From an uncultured Kiritimatiellota bacterium (GTDB lineage: Bacteria > Verrucomicrobiota > Kiritimatiellia > RFP12 > UBA1067): 6,487 bases of DNA. The stretch spans positions 1 through 6,487 of the forward strand of contig CAKURH010000133.1 of assembly GCA_934675625.1 (NCBI GenBank), read 5' to 3'. A model generated the notes under the pieces. The model did not search any database. It saw only the letters and a list, made by a program, of their open reading frames with translations, and was not told where the DNA came from. The translations under genes and the position numbers were made by a program. Position 1 is the first letter of the stretch; the number at the start of each line of letters is the position of its first letter. Positions 1 to 6,411 of this stretch are shown here, one piece after another.

Positions 1-1
1 A

Positions 2-78
2 GGGCTATTAGCTCAGTTGGTTAGAGCGCTTCCTTGACATGGAAGAGGTCAGTGGTTCGAATCCACTATAGCCCACCA
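2..78 (+). tRNA. tRNA-Val (anticodon GAC)
   Basis: A complete cloverleaf can be folded by eye. The acceptor stem GGGCTAT (2-8) pairs with ATAGCCC (68-74), followed by discriminator A75 and an encoded CCA (76-78). The D stem is GCTC/GAGC (11-14 with 24-27), with GG in the D loop. The anticodon stem is CTTCC/GGAAG (29-33 with 41-45) around loop TTGACAT, placing GAC at 36-38, which reads valine codons GTC and GTT. The T arm AGTGG/CCACT (51-55 with 63-67) encloses TTCGAAT. All stems pair fully, so the gene looks functional. A tRNA is also a common integration site for mobile elements, but no direct repeat of its 3' end is seen elsewhere in the window. Confidence 0.97.
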
Positions 79-129
79 TCCATTTCTGTGCTAGACTGTT
101 CCAAGAGCGGTGTGTGCCACCCGACAAAA

Positions 130-159
130 AGGACACGGACGTTGGAATTATGCTATACT
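130..159 (+). promoter_or_regulatory. Putative extended -10 promoter downstream of tRNA-Val
   Basis: TGCTATACT at 151-159 matches an extended -10 element (TGN followed by TATACT, one mismatch to TATAAT). A weak -35 candidate AGGACA (130-135, 4 of 6 matches to TTGACA) lies 18 bp upstream of the hexamer. Transcription would start near 166. The stretch 79-173 is otherwise AT-richer than its surroundings and holds no gene I can support. The promoter points into the truncated gene that follows, so it may be that gene's original promoter left after loss of its 5' coding part. Pattern match only. Confidence 0.45.
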
Positions 160-173
160 ACGACGCATCGTAA

Positions 174-961
174 GATGGGGTAGATAATTCGACGGAACAT
201 GACGGTACGATTCGACAGCATGACAGCCTCGACGGAACGGGCGCGCTCGGCTTTGCCGCCGTGGGCGGCATCGCCACGACCTCGTTCACGGTGCCGGCGG
301 GCACGTGGCACTTGCGCGGCGCGGTGCAGCGTCTCGTCACCTACTTCAGTTCCAGCCTCGGGTTTTCCGCGTCGCCCGTCTTCCGGGCCACGCTCACGCG
401 CGCGGACACCACCGACGCGGGCAACCTGATTGCCAACCCCGGCTTCGAGATTGGCCTGGGCGGCTGGGCGGGCTACACCGTCCCCGACCTGCCCAAGACC
501 CTCAACGGCACGGCGAGCCTTGTGGCGTATTCTGACCGTCCCCAACACTGGGGGTACAGCGCATGGGAGGGCTTGCGCCGCCTGCGCCTCCAGAACGGAC
601 GCGGCGTCTGCCAGGATTTGCAGATTCCCCAGCCGGGTCGCTATCGCTTCAAGATGCATGTGCGTACGCGCGCCGATTCGCAGGTCTACGCGAACAACTC
701 CGTGCGCGTGTGGCTCGCGCAGGGCGGCGTCACGAACGTGCTCGCGACGACGCCCTCGCTCTACATGCGCCACTGGATGGAGGTGTCGTATCTCGTCGAC
801 ATCCCGACGGCGGGCGCGTGGCGGCTCGGCATCGAGGGGCGGGGCGGCAAGACGGACGTCATCGACGCGGCGACAACGCCGAGACGTGTCCCGCGTTCGT
901 GACGGGGCCCGGCTCCTTGGAGGCGGTGTCCGACAGTGGCGCGCTCATCCTTGTCCGCTGA
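174..961 (+). pseudogene. Remnant of surface/secreted protein with CBM4/9-like module (5'-truncated, frameshifted)
   Basis: The main frame is open from just after a TAA at 171-173 and runs to a TGA at 900-902. Its only start-like codon in a reasonable place is GTG 261, which has no ribosome-binding site and sits inside what looks like a beta-sandwich fold. G/C-rich third positions begin only around 220, which suggests the 5' part of the gene is gone. The visible protein begins with the end of one domain (SFTVPAGTWHLRG...), then from about 424 a module starting NLIANPGFEIGLGGW. That opening, and the spaced Trp and aromatic residues, are typical of CBM_4_9 / galactose-binding-like carbohydrate-binding modules. 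Near 866-871 the coding signal moves to another frame, which continues with high GC third positions to the TGA at 959-961 (GSLEAVSDSGALILVR). Restoring one G (GCGGC to GCGGGC) would join the two frames. The product would be a binding part of a larger exported protein; its full function is unknown. A functional short ORF 261-902, or a sequencing error at the shift, remain possible. Confidence 0.6.
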
Positions 962-979
962 CGGCGAATTTGATATTCT
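951..979 (+). promoter_or_regulatory. Putative promoter of the beta-helix gene
   Basis: TTGTCC (951-956, 4 of 6 to TTGACA) and TATTCT (974-979) are separated by 17 bp, and the -10 is extended by TGA at 971-973. The -35 lies inside the last codons of the preceding remnant. The predicted transcription start is about 985-986, which coincides with the ATG of the next gene, so the message may be leaderless. No Shine-Dalgarno is seen at normal spacing; GGA at 982-984 is too close to the ATG to serve. Confidence 0.55.
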
Positions 980-985
980 ACGGAC

Positions 986-3751
986 ATGAAAACGATGCGA
1001 ATGACGATGATGGCGCTGGCGGCGGCTGCGGTCGCCCTGTCCGGCGCGGCGGCGGACGTGACGATCCGCCCCGGTTTCCGCGTCAGCTGCGACGCGACGT
1101 TTCGGACGCCGCCGCGCGGCGAGACGATGATTCTCGCCAAGGACCGCGAGTATCTGCTGCGCTACGACCGCAAGGCGGGCGACGTCGGCTCCTTCGGCTT
1201 CTGGGTCTGGGTCGACGGCGGCTGGGAGCCGCGCGCCGCCGTCACGGCGAGCGTCGAGACGGGGCGCGTCTACCGCCTCGCTGGACGCTGGGACGGCCGC
1301 ACCGTCACGCTGGGCGTCGACGGTCAGGAGAGCGTCGCGCGGCCTCGGCGCGGACGGTGCGCGGCGAATCCGAAGTCGCGCCTCGTGCTGGGCACGCCGG
1401 GGCGCGTGGCCGTCACGAACGTCGTGATCCAGAACGCGCGGCAGGAGATCGTCGAGTTCGGGCTCTTTCGGACGCGCGAGCTGATGCCGCGCGTCGGACG
1501 GCCCGCGACCCTGCGCGGCGTCCTGTGCAACATCGGCGAGGAAATCGGTGCGCGCACGGTCACGGCCACGGCGCGCGGCGGTGCGACGGTCGCGCCAACG
1601 ACGGTCTCGTTGCCGAGGCTGTCGGCGGCGAGCGAGACGCCGTTGTCATGGACGGTCACCGCCGATACGAACGGCTTTGCGTTCCTTGACTTCACCGTGT
1701 GGCGCGCGGGGGCGGGGACGAATGTCGTTCGGCTCTGCCGCGCGTCGAAGCGCGTCGTCTTCATGCCGGACCGCGAGCCGGCCCTGACGGCGAAGGACTG
1801 GACGCCGCCGATTCGCGCGACGCGCGCGTTCCACGTCGATGCGGACGCGGGCGACGATGCGCGCGACGGGCTGACGCCGCAGACGGCGTGGCGCACGTTC
1901 CGCAACCTGAAAGGGCGCGTCTTGGGGCCGGGCGAACGGTTGCTGCTGAAGCGCGGGTGCGTCTTTCGGGACGAGCTCGAAGTCTCGGCGGCGGGCGCGC
2001 CGGACAACTGGGCGGAAATCGGCGCGTATGGCGCGGGCGGGCGTCCGCAGATCCGGCGGACGCGCCACCTGCGCGAACGCTGCGTCTACGTGCCGCGCGC
2101 GTCGTATCTCGCCGTGCGCGACCTCATCGTCTGCAACGCGGGGAGCGGGCTTGTGATCAAGGGCGGGGCGCCGGCGCGCGGACACGTCCTCGTCGAGCGC
2201 TGTCTCGCGCACCACATCGAGGGCGCTTACCGCATCAACGCGCACGGCATCCCCGAATGGCGGGACGTCCAGCCGGAGGGCGGACGTGGGCAGGCGTCCG
2301 CATTGATGGTGTCCGGCGCGCACGACGTCGTGCTGCGCGACTGCGAGTCGTACCAGTGTTCGGGCGGATTCAAGATCAGCGGAACGGACACGTTCGTGAA
2401 CCGCCTGTTCTGCCACGACAACTACGCCCCCAACACCTCGCCGCATCCGGTCAACGTCGCGAGCCGGTCATGGATGACGGACTGCGTGTTTGACGCCTCC
2501 GGCTACCAGGCCTCGGCCGGCACGATGGGCATCATGCTCTACGGCAACGACGGCTTCGTCATGCGCGGCTGCCACTTCCTGAACCAGCCGGACGCCGGTT
2601 CGCCGGATCAGGGCGGCGTCGATTTCGAGGCGCAGGGCGAGAACTGCCTCGTCGACCGCTGCACGTTCCGCAACAACGCGGGCGCGGCCATCGAGATTCT
2701 CGGCCTGCACCGTCCGCAGACGCGCAACGTGGAGATTCGGGGCTGCAAGTTCGACCGCAACAACTGGGCGCGCAAGAACGGGCCGGCCGAGATCCAGGTC
2801 TGGGGTGGCCCGACGACGCCCGCCGACGTCGCCTGCTCGAACGGACGCATCGCGGGCAACGGCTACGTGCGGCTGCCGGGCGTGCCGTTCTACGTGAACG
2901 AGACGCGGTCGACGAACGACTGGACGCTCACGGACAACCGTGCGTTCGATTTCGCGGAAGACCTCGACGCGGCGTTCCCCTACGTTGACCCGCCGACGGT
3001 GACGGCGTGCGGCGAGATTTGGACGGACGAGCCGACGGCGGCCCTTTCGGCGACGGTCGACGACCCGAAGGCCGCCGTGCGCTGGGAATCCATCGAAGGG
3101 CCGACAGGCGTTGTCTTCGCGAATGCCGCCGCCGCGCGCACGCGGGCGACCTTCCCCGGCGTGGGCGACTGGCGCCTGAACGTGACGGCGGACAACGGAA
3201 CGCTCTGGCGCACGGCGCGGACGGCGGTGCACGTCCTGCCGCCGGGTGCACAGACCTTTGGCGCCAGGGACTTCGCGCGGAATCTCGAGGCTCAGGGGTG
3301 GATGGCCGAGGCGACAGGCACCGACTACGAGTTCTTGGCGGCGAAAGACCCGTTCTGGAGCACGGAGTCCTTTCCCGTGGCACGCGTCTGCGGCGACTAC
3401 TATGTGATTGCCGTGAAGGCAAGCGCCAACGCGGCGCTCGTCTCGCCGCGCGATCGCCACCTCGGCGTGACCTTCAGCGTGGCGCGGGCAAACGCCCTGC
3501 GCATCCGCCTGCAGAACCACACCACGTCGCGGCGCATGCGCGTCTGGTGGCAGACGGCCCGACAGCCGACATGGGCGCGCGCGCGGAGCGTCGCGTTCAA
3601 CGTCACGCCCATGGACGGCGACGACCGCGTCTACACCGTGCCGATGCCGGCGATCGGCGGCGTGAAGCAGCTGAAAATCGCGTTCGCGGACGGCGAGCCG
3701 GTCACGGGCACGGTGCGCCTCGACTACATCTGGGCCGGACGGCTGCCCTAA
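986..3751 (+). CDS. Secreted multidomain right-handed parallel beta-helix protein
   Basis: The 921-residue product opens with a signal peptide: MKTMRMTMM, a short Ala-rich hydrophobic core, and a likely cut after AAA (residues 21-23). Residues about 24-150 look like a LamG/concanavalin-type domain, with the motif RVYRLAGRWDGRTVTLGVDG. Residues about 165-265 resemble a CARDB-like beta-sandwich. From residue 282, FHVDADAGDDARDG...AWRTF is the usual opening of pectate-lyase-like beta-helix proteins; short repeating rungs (VLVERCLAHH, VVLRDCESYQ, CLVDRCTFRNN, VEIRGCKFDRNN) run to about 645. Residues about 669-752 look PKD/Ig-like (ATFPGVGDWRLNVTADNG). Residues about 756-921 form a C-terminal beta-sandwich (LRIRLQNHT..., ending VRLDYIWAG) like a carbohydrate-binding module. 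The fold is shared by polysaccharide lyases, glycoside hydrolases and binding proteins. I see no GH28 signature, so the catalytic class is open. It probably acts outside the cytoplasm on a polysaccharide also attacked by the downstream rhamnosidase. Other ATGs at 995, 1001, 1007 and 1010 could be the true start; 986 gives the best signal peptide. Confidence 0.88.
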   Translation: MKTMRMTMMALAAAAVALSGAAADVTIRPGFRVSCDATFRTPPRGETMILAKDREYLLRYDRKAGDVGSFGFWVWVDGGWEPRAAVTASVETGRVYRLAGRWDGRTVTLGVDGQESVARPRRGRCAANPKSRLVLGTPGRVAVTNVVIQNARQEIVEFGLFRTRELMPRVGRPATLRGVLCNIGEEIGARTVTATARGGATVAPTTVSLPRLSAASETPLSWTVTADTNGFAFLDFTVWRAGAGTNVVRLCRASKRVVFMPDREPALTAKDWTPPIRATRAFHVDADAGDDARDGLTPQTAWRTFRNLKGRVLGPGERLLLKRGCVFRDELEVSAAGAPDNWAEIGAYGAGGRPQIRRTRHLRERCVYVPRASYLAVRDLIVCNAGSGLVIKGGAPARGHVLVERCLAHHIEGAYRINAHGIPEWRDVQPEGGRGQASALMVSGAHDVVLRDCESYQCSGGFKISGTDTFVNRLFCHDNYAPNTSPHPVNVASRSWMTDCVFDASGYQASAGTMGIMLYGNDGFVMRGCHFLNQPDAGSPDQGGVDFEAQGENCLVDRCTFRNNAGAAIEILGLHRPQTRNVEIRGCKFDRNNWARKNGPAEIQVWGGPTTPADVACSNGRIAGNGYVRLPGVPFYVNETRSTNDWTLTDNRAFDFAEDLDAAFPYVDPPTVTACGEIWTDEPTAALSATVDDPKAAVRWESIEGPTGVVFANAAAARTRATFPGVGDWRLNVTADNGTLWRTARTAVHVLPPGAQTFGARDFARNLEAQGWMAEATGTDYEFLAAKDPFWSTESFPVARVCGDYYVIAVKASANAALVSPRDRHLGVTFSVARANALRIRLQNHTTSRRMRVWWQTARQPTWARARSVAFNVTPMDGDDRVYTVPMPAIGGVKQLKIAFADGEPVTGTVRLDYIWAGRLP

Positions 3752-3779
3752 TTCTTCGGTAAACGTCCGCGTTGTCGAT

Positions 3780-3791
3780 GGGGGGGGGGGG
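3780..3791. repeat. 12-G homopolymer tract in the intergenic region
   Basis: Twelve consecutive G residues lie 29 bp past the beta-helix stop codon and 55 bp upstream of the -10 element of the GH106 gene. It is followed by C and six A residues, then a small perfect inverted repeat AAAGT-GCA-ACTTT (3796-3808). Long G runs are prone to slipped-strand length change and to base-calling error, so the exact length is uncertain. The tract is outside the promoter spacer, so any effect on expression would be indirect. No convincing Rho-independent terminator is seen between the two genes. Confidence 0.8.
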
Positions 3792-3822
3792 CAAAAAAGT
3801 GCAACTTTGTCAAAATGAAGCA

Positions 3823-3852
3823 TTGCGCGCCGAGTGGGTTGTATGGTAAACT
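3823..3852 (+). promoter_or_regulatory. Putative extended -10 promoter of the GH106 gene
   Basis: TGGTAAACT at 3844-3852 fits an extended -10 (TGN plus TAAACT). A poor -35 candidate TTGCGC (3823-3828, only TTG matching) sits 18 bp upstream. Transcription would begin near 3858-3860, giving a leader of about 35 nt that contains the Shine-Dalgarno. It has the same TGNTA...CT form as the elements at 151 and 971. Confidence 0.5.
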
Positions 3853-3875
3853 ACCCGTCTCATTCTTCTCAAGCC

Positions 3876-3884
3876 AAGAAAGGA
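3876..3884 (+). promoter_or_regulatory. Ribosome-binding site fixing the GH106 start
   Basis: AAGAAAGGA at 3876-3884 is a purine-rich Shine-Dalgarno, and its AGGA is 10 nt from the ATG at 3895. An earlier ATG at 3887 opens only ATG ACC CAA TGA and is 2 nt from the AGGA, too close to be initiated from it. No other in-frame start codon (ATG, GTG or TTG) lies between the promoter and 3895, so 3895 is the best start. Confidence 0.65.
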
Positions 3885-3894
3885 CGATGACCCA

Positions 3895-6369
3895 ATGAAC
3901 GGACTGACCCTGCTCGCATCCCTCTGGACGACATTCGCGAACCCGCCCGCCGCCGCGAAGCCGTGGACGTACTACTTCTGGACGAACACGCTGACCGACC
4001 GCGAGACGATCACCGCCGAGGTGGTGGACATGGCGCGGCTCGGCTTCGGCGGCATCCTGCTCACCGACTCGCGCGGCTACTGGGACGATGACGACCACGT
4101 GCGCAACCCGCCCGCGACAATCCGCTGGGGCAGCGCCGACTGGCTCGACCTCGTCGCGCACACCATCCGCGAGGCCGACCGCCATGGGATGTCGCTCGTC
4201 CTCAACGTCGCGGCGTCCGGCGGACACCTGCGCGGCGACGTGGACGCCGGCGATGACGCGCCGAAGTTCCTCAAGTGCCGCAGCTACCTGCCGGGCGACG
4301 CCTTCGAGCCGCTGGCCTTTCCGCATGGGCGCGAGGTGGCCGTTTTCGCGGTGCGCACCGCCGAACCGGCCGAGCGCACGAACTGGGCGAACGCCGGCGA
4401 CGGGCAGATGTCGATGGAGGGGAACGTCGGCAGGGGCGAGGACGTGACGGCGTTCCGTCGGCGCGCGGCTCTGGAGGTGCGCGAGCTGACGTCGCCGGAC
4501 GAGGGGCGTGATCTCGGCGCGAACTGGACAATCCTCCGCTTCGCGCGCGCGACCGTTGCGGGGCGCGAGCAGGACATCGACGTGCTCGACCGCGCGGCCG
4601 TCTGCCGCCACCTCGACCGCGTCGTCGCGCCGCTGATTGCGCGTCTGCCGGGGCTCGTCGGAAAGGACAGGGCGCTCGCCGGGCTCTACAACGTGAGCTG
4701 GGAGGGGCTGATGCCGACGTGGAGCGCGACGTTCGAGGCCGACTTCGCCGCCGACGCGGGCTACGCGCTCCGTCCGAAGCTGCCCGCCCTCGCGGGCTTC
4801 GTGCCGCCGGGCGTCGATGCCGAGGCGTTCATGCGCGATGTCCGCCGGGTGCGCGGACGCATGATGGTGAAGCACCTCTACGCGGCGGTGCGCGACTGGG
4901 CGCACGCGCACGGGATGTTCGCGACGGCGGAGTCCGGCGGGCCGTGGGGACTGAAGCGCGATCCGCGCACGTTCGGCGAATGCGACCAGTTCGAGTTCCT
5001 CGCGGCGAACGACGTGCCGCAGGGCGAGTTCTGGCCGACGCACGAGAATGCGACGCATCCCGACGCGGGGCGCGCGAATCGCAACATCGAGTTCTTCGGG
5101 CGCGGCATCGTCGCGGCGGCGCGTCGGGCGAAGCTGCCGATCGCGGCGGTCGAGGCGTTCACGCACATGCACCGCCACTGGACGGTCGATCCCGCGTTCC
5201 TGAAGCCGCTGGCGGATGTCGCGTTCGTCGACGGCATGAACCGCATCGTCTGGCACACCTACACGACCTCGCCTGCGCAGTACGGCGTGCCGGGGTTGGA
5301 GTATTTCGCCGGCAGCCACATCAACCGCAATGTGACGTGGAACCGCGATGCCGCGCCGTTCGTCCAGTATCTGGGACGGTGTCAGGCACTCCTGCAGGCG
5401 GGCGAGTGGGTCGATGACGGCGAGTTCCTGCCGCCGGCGGGCAACTACTGGCCCTACGGACGCTTCCGCAAGGACGCGAACGCGCAGTTTCTGACGCTCC
5501 ACCGGCGCATCGGCGCGGCGGACGTCTTCTTCGTGACGGGCGAGGGCGCGGGAACGGTATCGCTCAACGCCGTCGCCGACGGACGCGCCGTCGAGGTGTG
5601 GGATCCTGTCTCCGTCACGCGGCGCGCGGCGGATGTCTCGGCGGAGGCGGGCGGACGGACGGCGGTGCGCCTCGACCTGCCGCGCGGCGGCAGCGCATTC
5701 GTCGTCTTCACGGACAAGCCGTTGGGAACAGACCCCGCCGCAACCGTGGGGACAGGCCCCACCGCGCCCCTGGGGACAGGCCCCCGCCCGTCTCTGGGGA
5801 CAGGCCCTGCGACGCGCGCGACGGAGATTGTCGGCCCGTGGCAAGTCGCGTTCCGCTACCACCCCGGCATCACAGTCGAGCCGCCGAAGGCGCGGACGAT
5901 GAATCGACTCGTCGACTGGACGCGGCTGGACGCGCTCCGCCACTTTTCGGGCACGGGCGTCTACGAGACGTCGTTCGACGGAACGGGTGACAGAAAGGGG
6001 CGTGTCGTGCTGTCGCTGGGGTCTGTCCCCACGGGGCTTGCGCGCGTCTTCGTGAACGGGACGGACTGCGGCGTCGCGTGGTGCGCGCCGTGGGAGGTGG
6101 ACGTCACGGCAGCGGTGAAGCCGGGGCGCAACGAGCTGCGCATCGAATACACGAACAACTGGCACAACCGCCTCGTCGGCGACTGCACGCGACCGCCGGA
6201 GGCGCGTGTCACGCATTCCGTCCTGCGCTATTGGGACTGTCCGCGCACGGGGACGGGGGCTTTTTGGAACCTGCGCCCGACCGTCTACTCGGGGCCGTCA
6301 TCCGAGGATCCGCTCCAGCCGTCCGGCCTCCTCGGCCCCGTCCGCGTCTCTGTCTGCACGGCTCCGTGA
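3895..6369 (+). CDS. GH106-family alpha-L-rhamnosidase
   Basis: The 824-residue protein resembles glycoside hydrolase family 106, which removes alpha-L-rhamnose from pectic side chains and other rhamnosides. Supporting blocks, in order: PWTYYFWTNTLT...LGFGGILLTD (residues about 23-63), SADW followed by the EADRHGMSLVLNVAASGG helix/strand, YNVSWEGL (265-272), ESGGPWG (346-352), GEFWPT (377-382), EAFTHMHRHW (420-429), NRIVWHTYTTSP (449-460) and GSHINRNVTW (473-482). Conserved acidic residues E346, E378 and E420 are candidates for catalysis or metal binding; I cannot assign roles. A beta-sandwich follows (about 528-608), then a repeat-encoded linker (610-641), then a C-terminal galactose-binding-like domain (about 645-824) with HFSGTGVYE and NNWHNRLVGD (755-763), hallmarks of this family. 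At 824 residues it is shorter than many members (often 900-1150). The N-terminus is hydrophobic (LTLLASLWTTFA) but lacks Lys/Arg, so export is plausible, not certain. It likely works with the upstream beta-helix protein on the same glycan. Family assignment is strong; substrate is inferred. Confidence 0.88.
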   Translation: MNGLTLLASLWTTFANPPAAAKPWTYYFWTNTLTDRETITAEVVDMARLGFGGILLTDSRGYWDDDDHVRNPPATIRWGSADWLDLVAHTIREADRHGMSLVLNVAASGGHLRGDVDAGDDAPKFLKCRSYLPGDAFEPLAFPHGREVAVFAVRTAEPAERTNWANAGDGQMSMEGNVGRGEDVTAFRRRAALEVRELTSPDEGRDLGANWTILRFARATVAGREQDIDVLDRAAVCRHLDRVVAPLIARLPGLVGKDRALAGLYNVSWEGLMPTWSATFEADFAADAGYALRPKLPALAGFVPPGVDAEAFMRDVRRVRGRMMVKHLYAAVRDWAHAHGMFATAESGGPWGLKRDPRTFGECDQFEFLAANDVPQGEFWPTHENATHPDAGRANRNIEFFGRGIVAAARRAKLPIAAVEAFTHMHRHWTVDPAFLKPLADVAFVDGMNRIVWHTYTTSPAQYGVPGLEYFAGSHINRNVTWNRDAAPFVQYLGRCQALLQAGEWVDDGEFLPPAGNYWPYGRFRKDANAQFLTLHRRIGAADVFFVTGEGAGTVSLNAVADGRAVEVWDPVSVTRRAADVSAEAGGRTAVRLDLPRGGSAFVVFTDKPLGTDPAATVGTGPTAPLGTGPRPSLGTGPATRATEIVGPWQVAFRYHPGITVEPPKARTMNRLVDWTRLDALRHFSGTGVYETSFDGTGDRKGRVVLSLGSVPTGLARVFVNGTDCGVAWCAPWEVDVTAAVKPGRNELRIEYTNNWHNRLVGDCTRPPEARVTHSVLRYWDCPRTGTGAFWNLRPTVYSGPSSEDPLQPSGLLGPVRVSVCTAP
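5722..5817 (+). repeat. Four in-frame 24-bp tandem units with a REP-like 14-bp core
   Basis: The core TGGGGACAGGCCCC occurs at 5723-5736 (variant TGGGAACAGACCCC), 5747-5760, 5771-5784 and 5795-5808 (last base T). Starts are exactly 24 bp apart, with about 10 bp of variable spacer between cores. The period of eight codons keeps the frame: LGTDPAAT, VGTGPTAP, LGTGPRPS, LGTGPATR (residues 610-641). Each core is a small palindrome, GGGG and CCCC around about five bases, like short dispersed REP-type repeats. The array forms a Gly/Thr/Pro linker between the middle beta-sandwich and the C-terminal domain of the rhamnosidase. Confidence 0.85.
6018..6031 (-). repeat. Inverted solitary copy of the 14-bp core
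   Basis: GGGGTCTGTCCCCA on the + strand is the exact reverse complement of TGGGGACAGACCCC, the array core allowing R at position 10. It lies in the same gene, 209 bp past the last array core, and encodes part of LGSVPTG (residues 708-714), in the C-terminal galactose-binding-like domain just before the conserved ARVFVNG segment. Confidence 0.75.
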
Positions 6370-6402
6370 TTTCAACCGCTGCATTCCGGCCATGCCGAAT
6401 TG

Positions 6403-6411
6403 TGCTATAAC
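6403..6411 (+). promoter_or_regulatory. Putative extended -10 element after the GH106 gene
   Basis: TGCTATAAC fits an extended -10 (TGN plus TATAAC). No credible -35 is seen. Transcription would start near 6417 and run out of the window. The remaining tail, 6412-6487, is AT-rich to about 6450 and then GC-rich. One frame is open from 6411 to the window end with a possible TTG start at 6426, and a GTG lies at 6455 in another frame, but neither has a ribosome-binding site, so no gene is called. No clear terminator follows the stop at 6367-6369; the only hairpin, CGGC-CAT-GCCG (6387-6397), has 4 bp and no T run. Confidence 0.4.

Noticed and set aside
109..124. Possible tRNA terminator hairpin GGTG-TGTGC-CACC.
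   Set aside because: A 4-bp stem with no T tract; too weak to call.
430..1689. A 419-residue + strand open frame spanning the remnant and the start of the beta-helix gene.
   Set aside because: Arg/Ala-rich out-of-frame translation with no recognisable domain; the overlapping frames carry the real motifs.
3736..3769. Possible terminator hairpin CGGACG...CGTCCG around the beta-helix stop codon.
   Set aside because: Only a 6-bp stem with a 22-nt loop and no T run.
2468..3823. A 451-residue minus-strand open frame over the 3' part of the beta-helix gene, starting beyond the G tract.
   Set aside because: Low-complexity Arg/Val/Ala composition typical of an antisense shadow. There is a TTGACA-like site on the minus strand at 3813-3808 but no -10 after it.
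3748..6216. An 822-residue open frame on the minus strand covering nearly the whole GH106 gene.
   Set aside because: It mirrors the + gene in a GC-rich sequence where antisense stops are rare. Its translation is Arg/Ala/Val-rich with no domain, while the + frame has clear family motifs and a ribosome-binding site.
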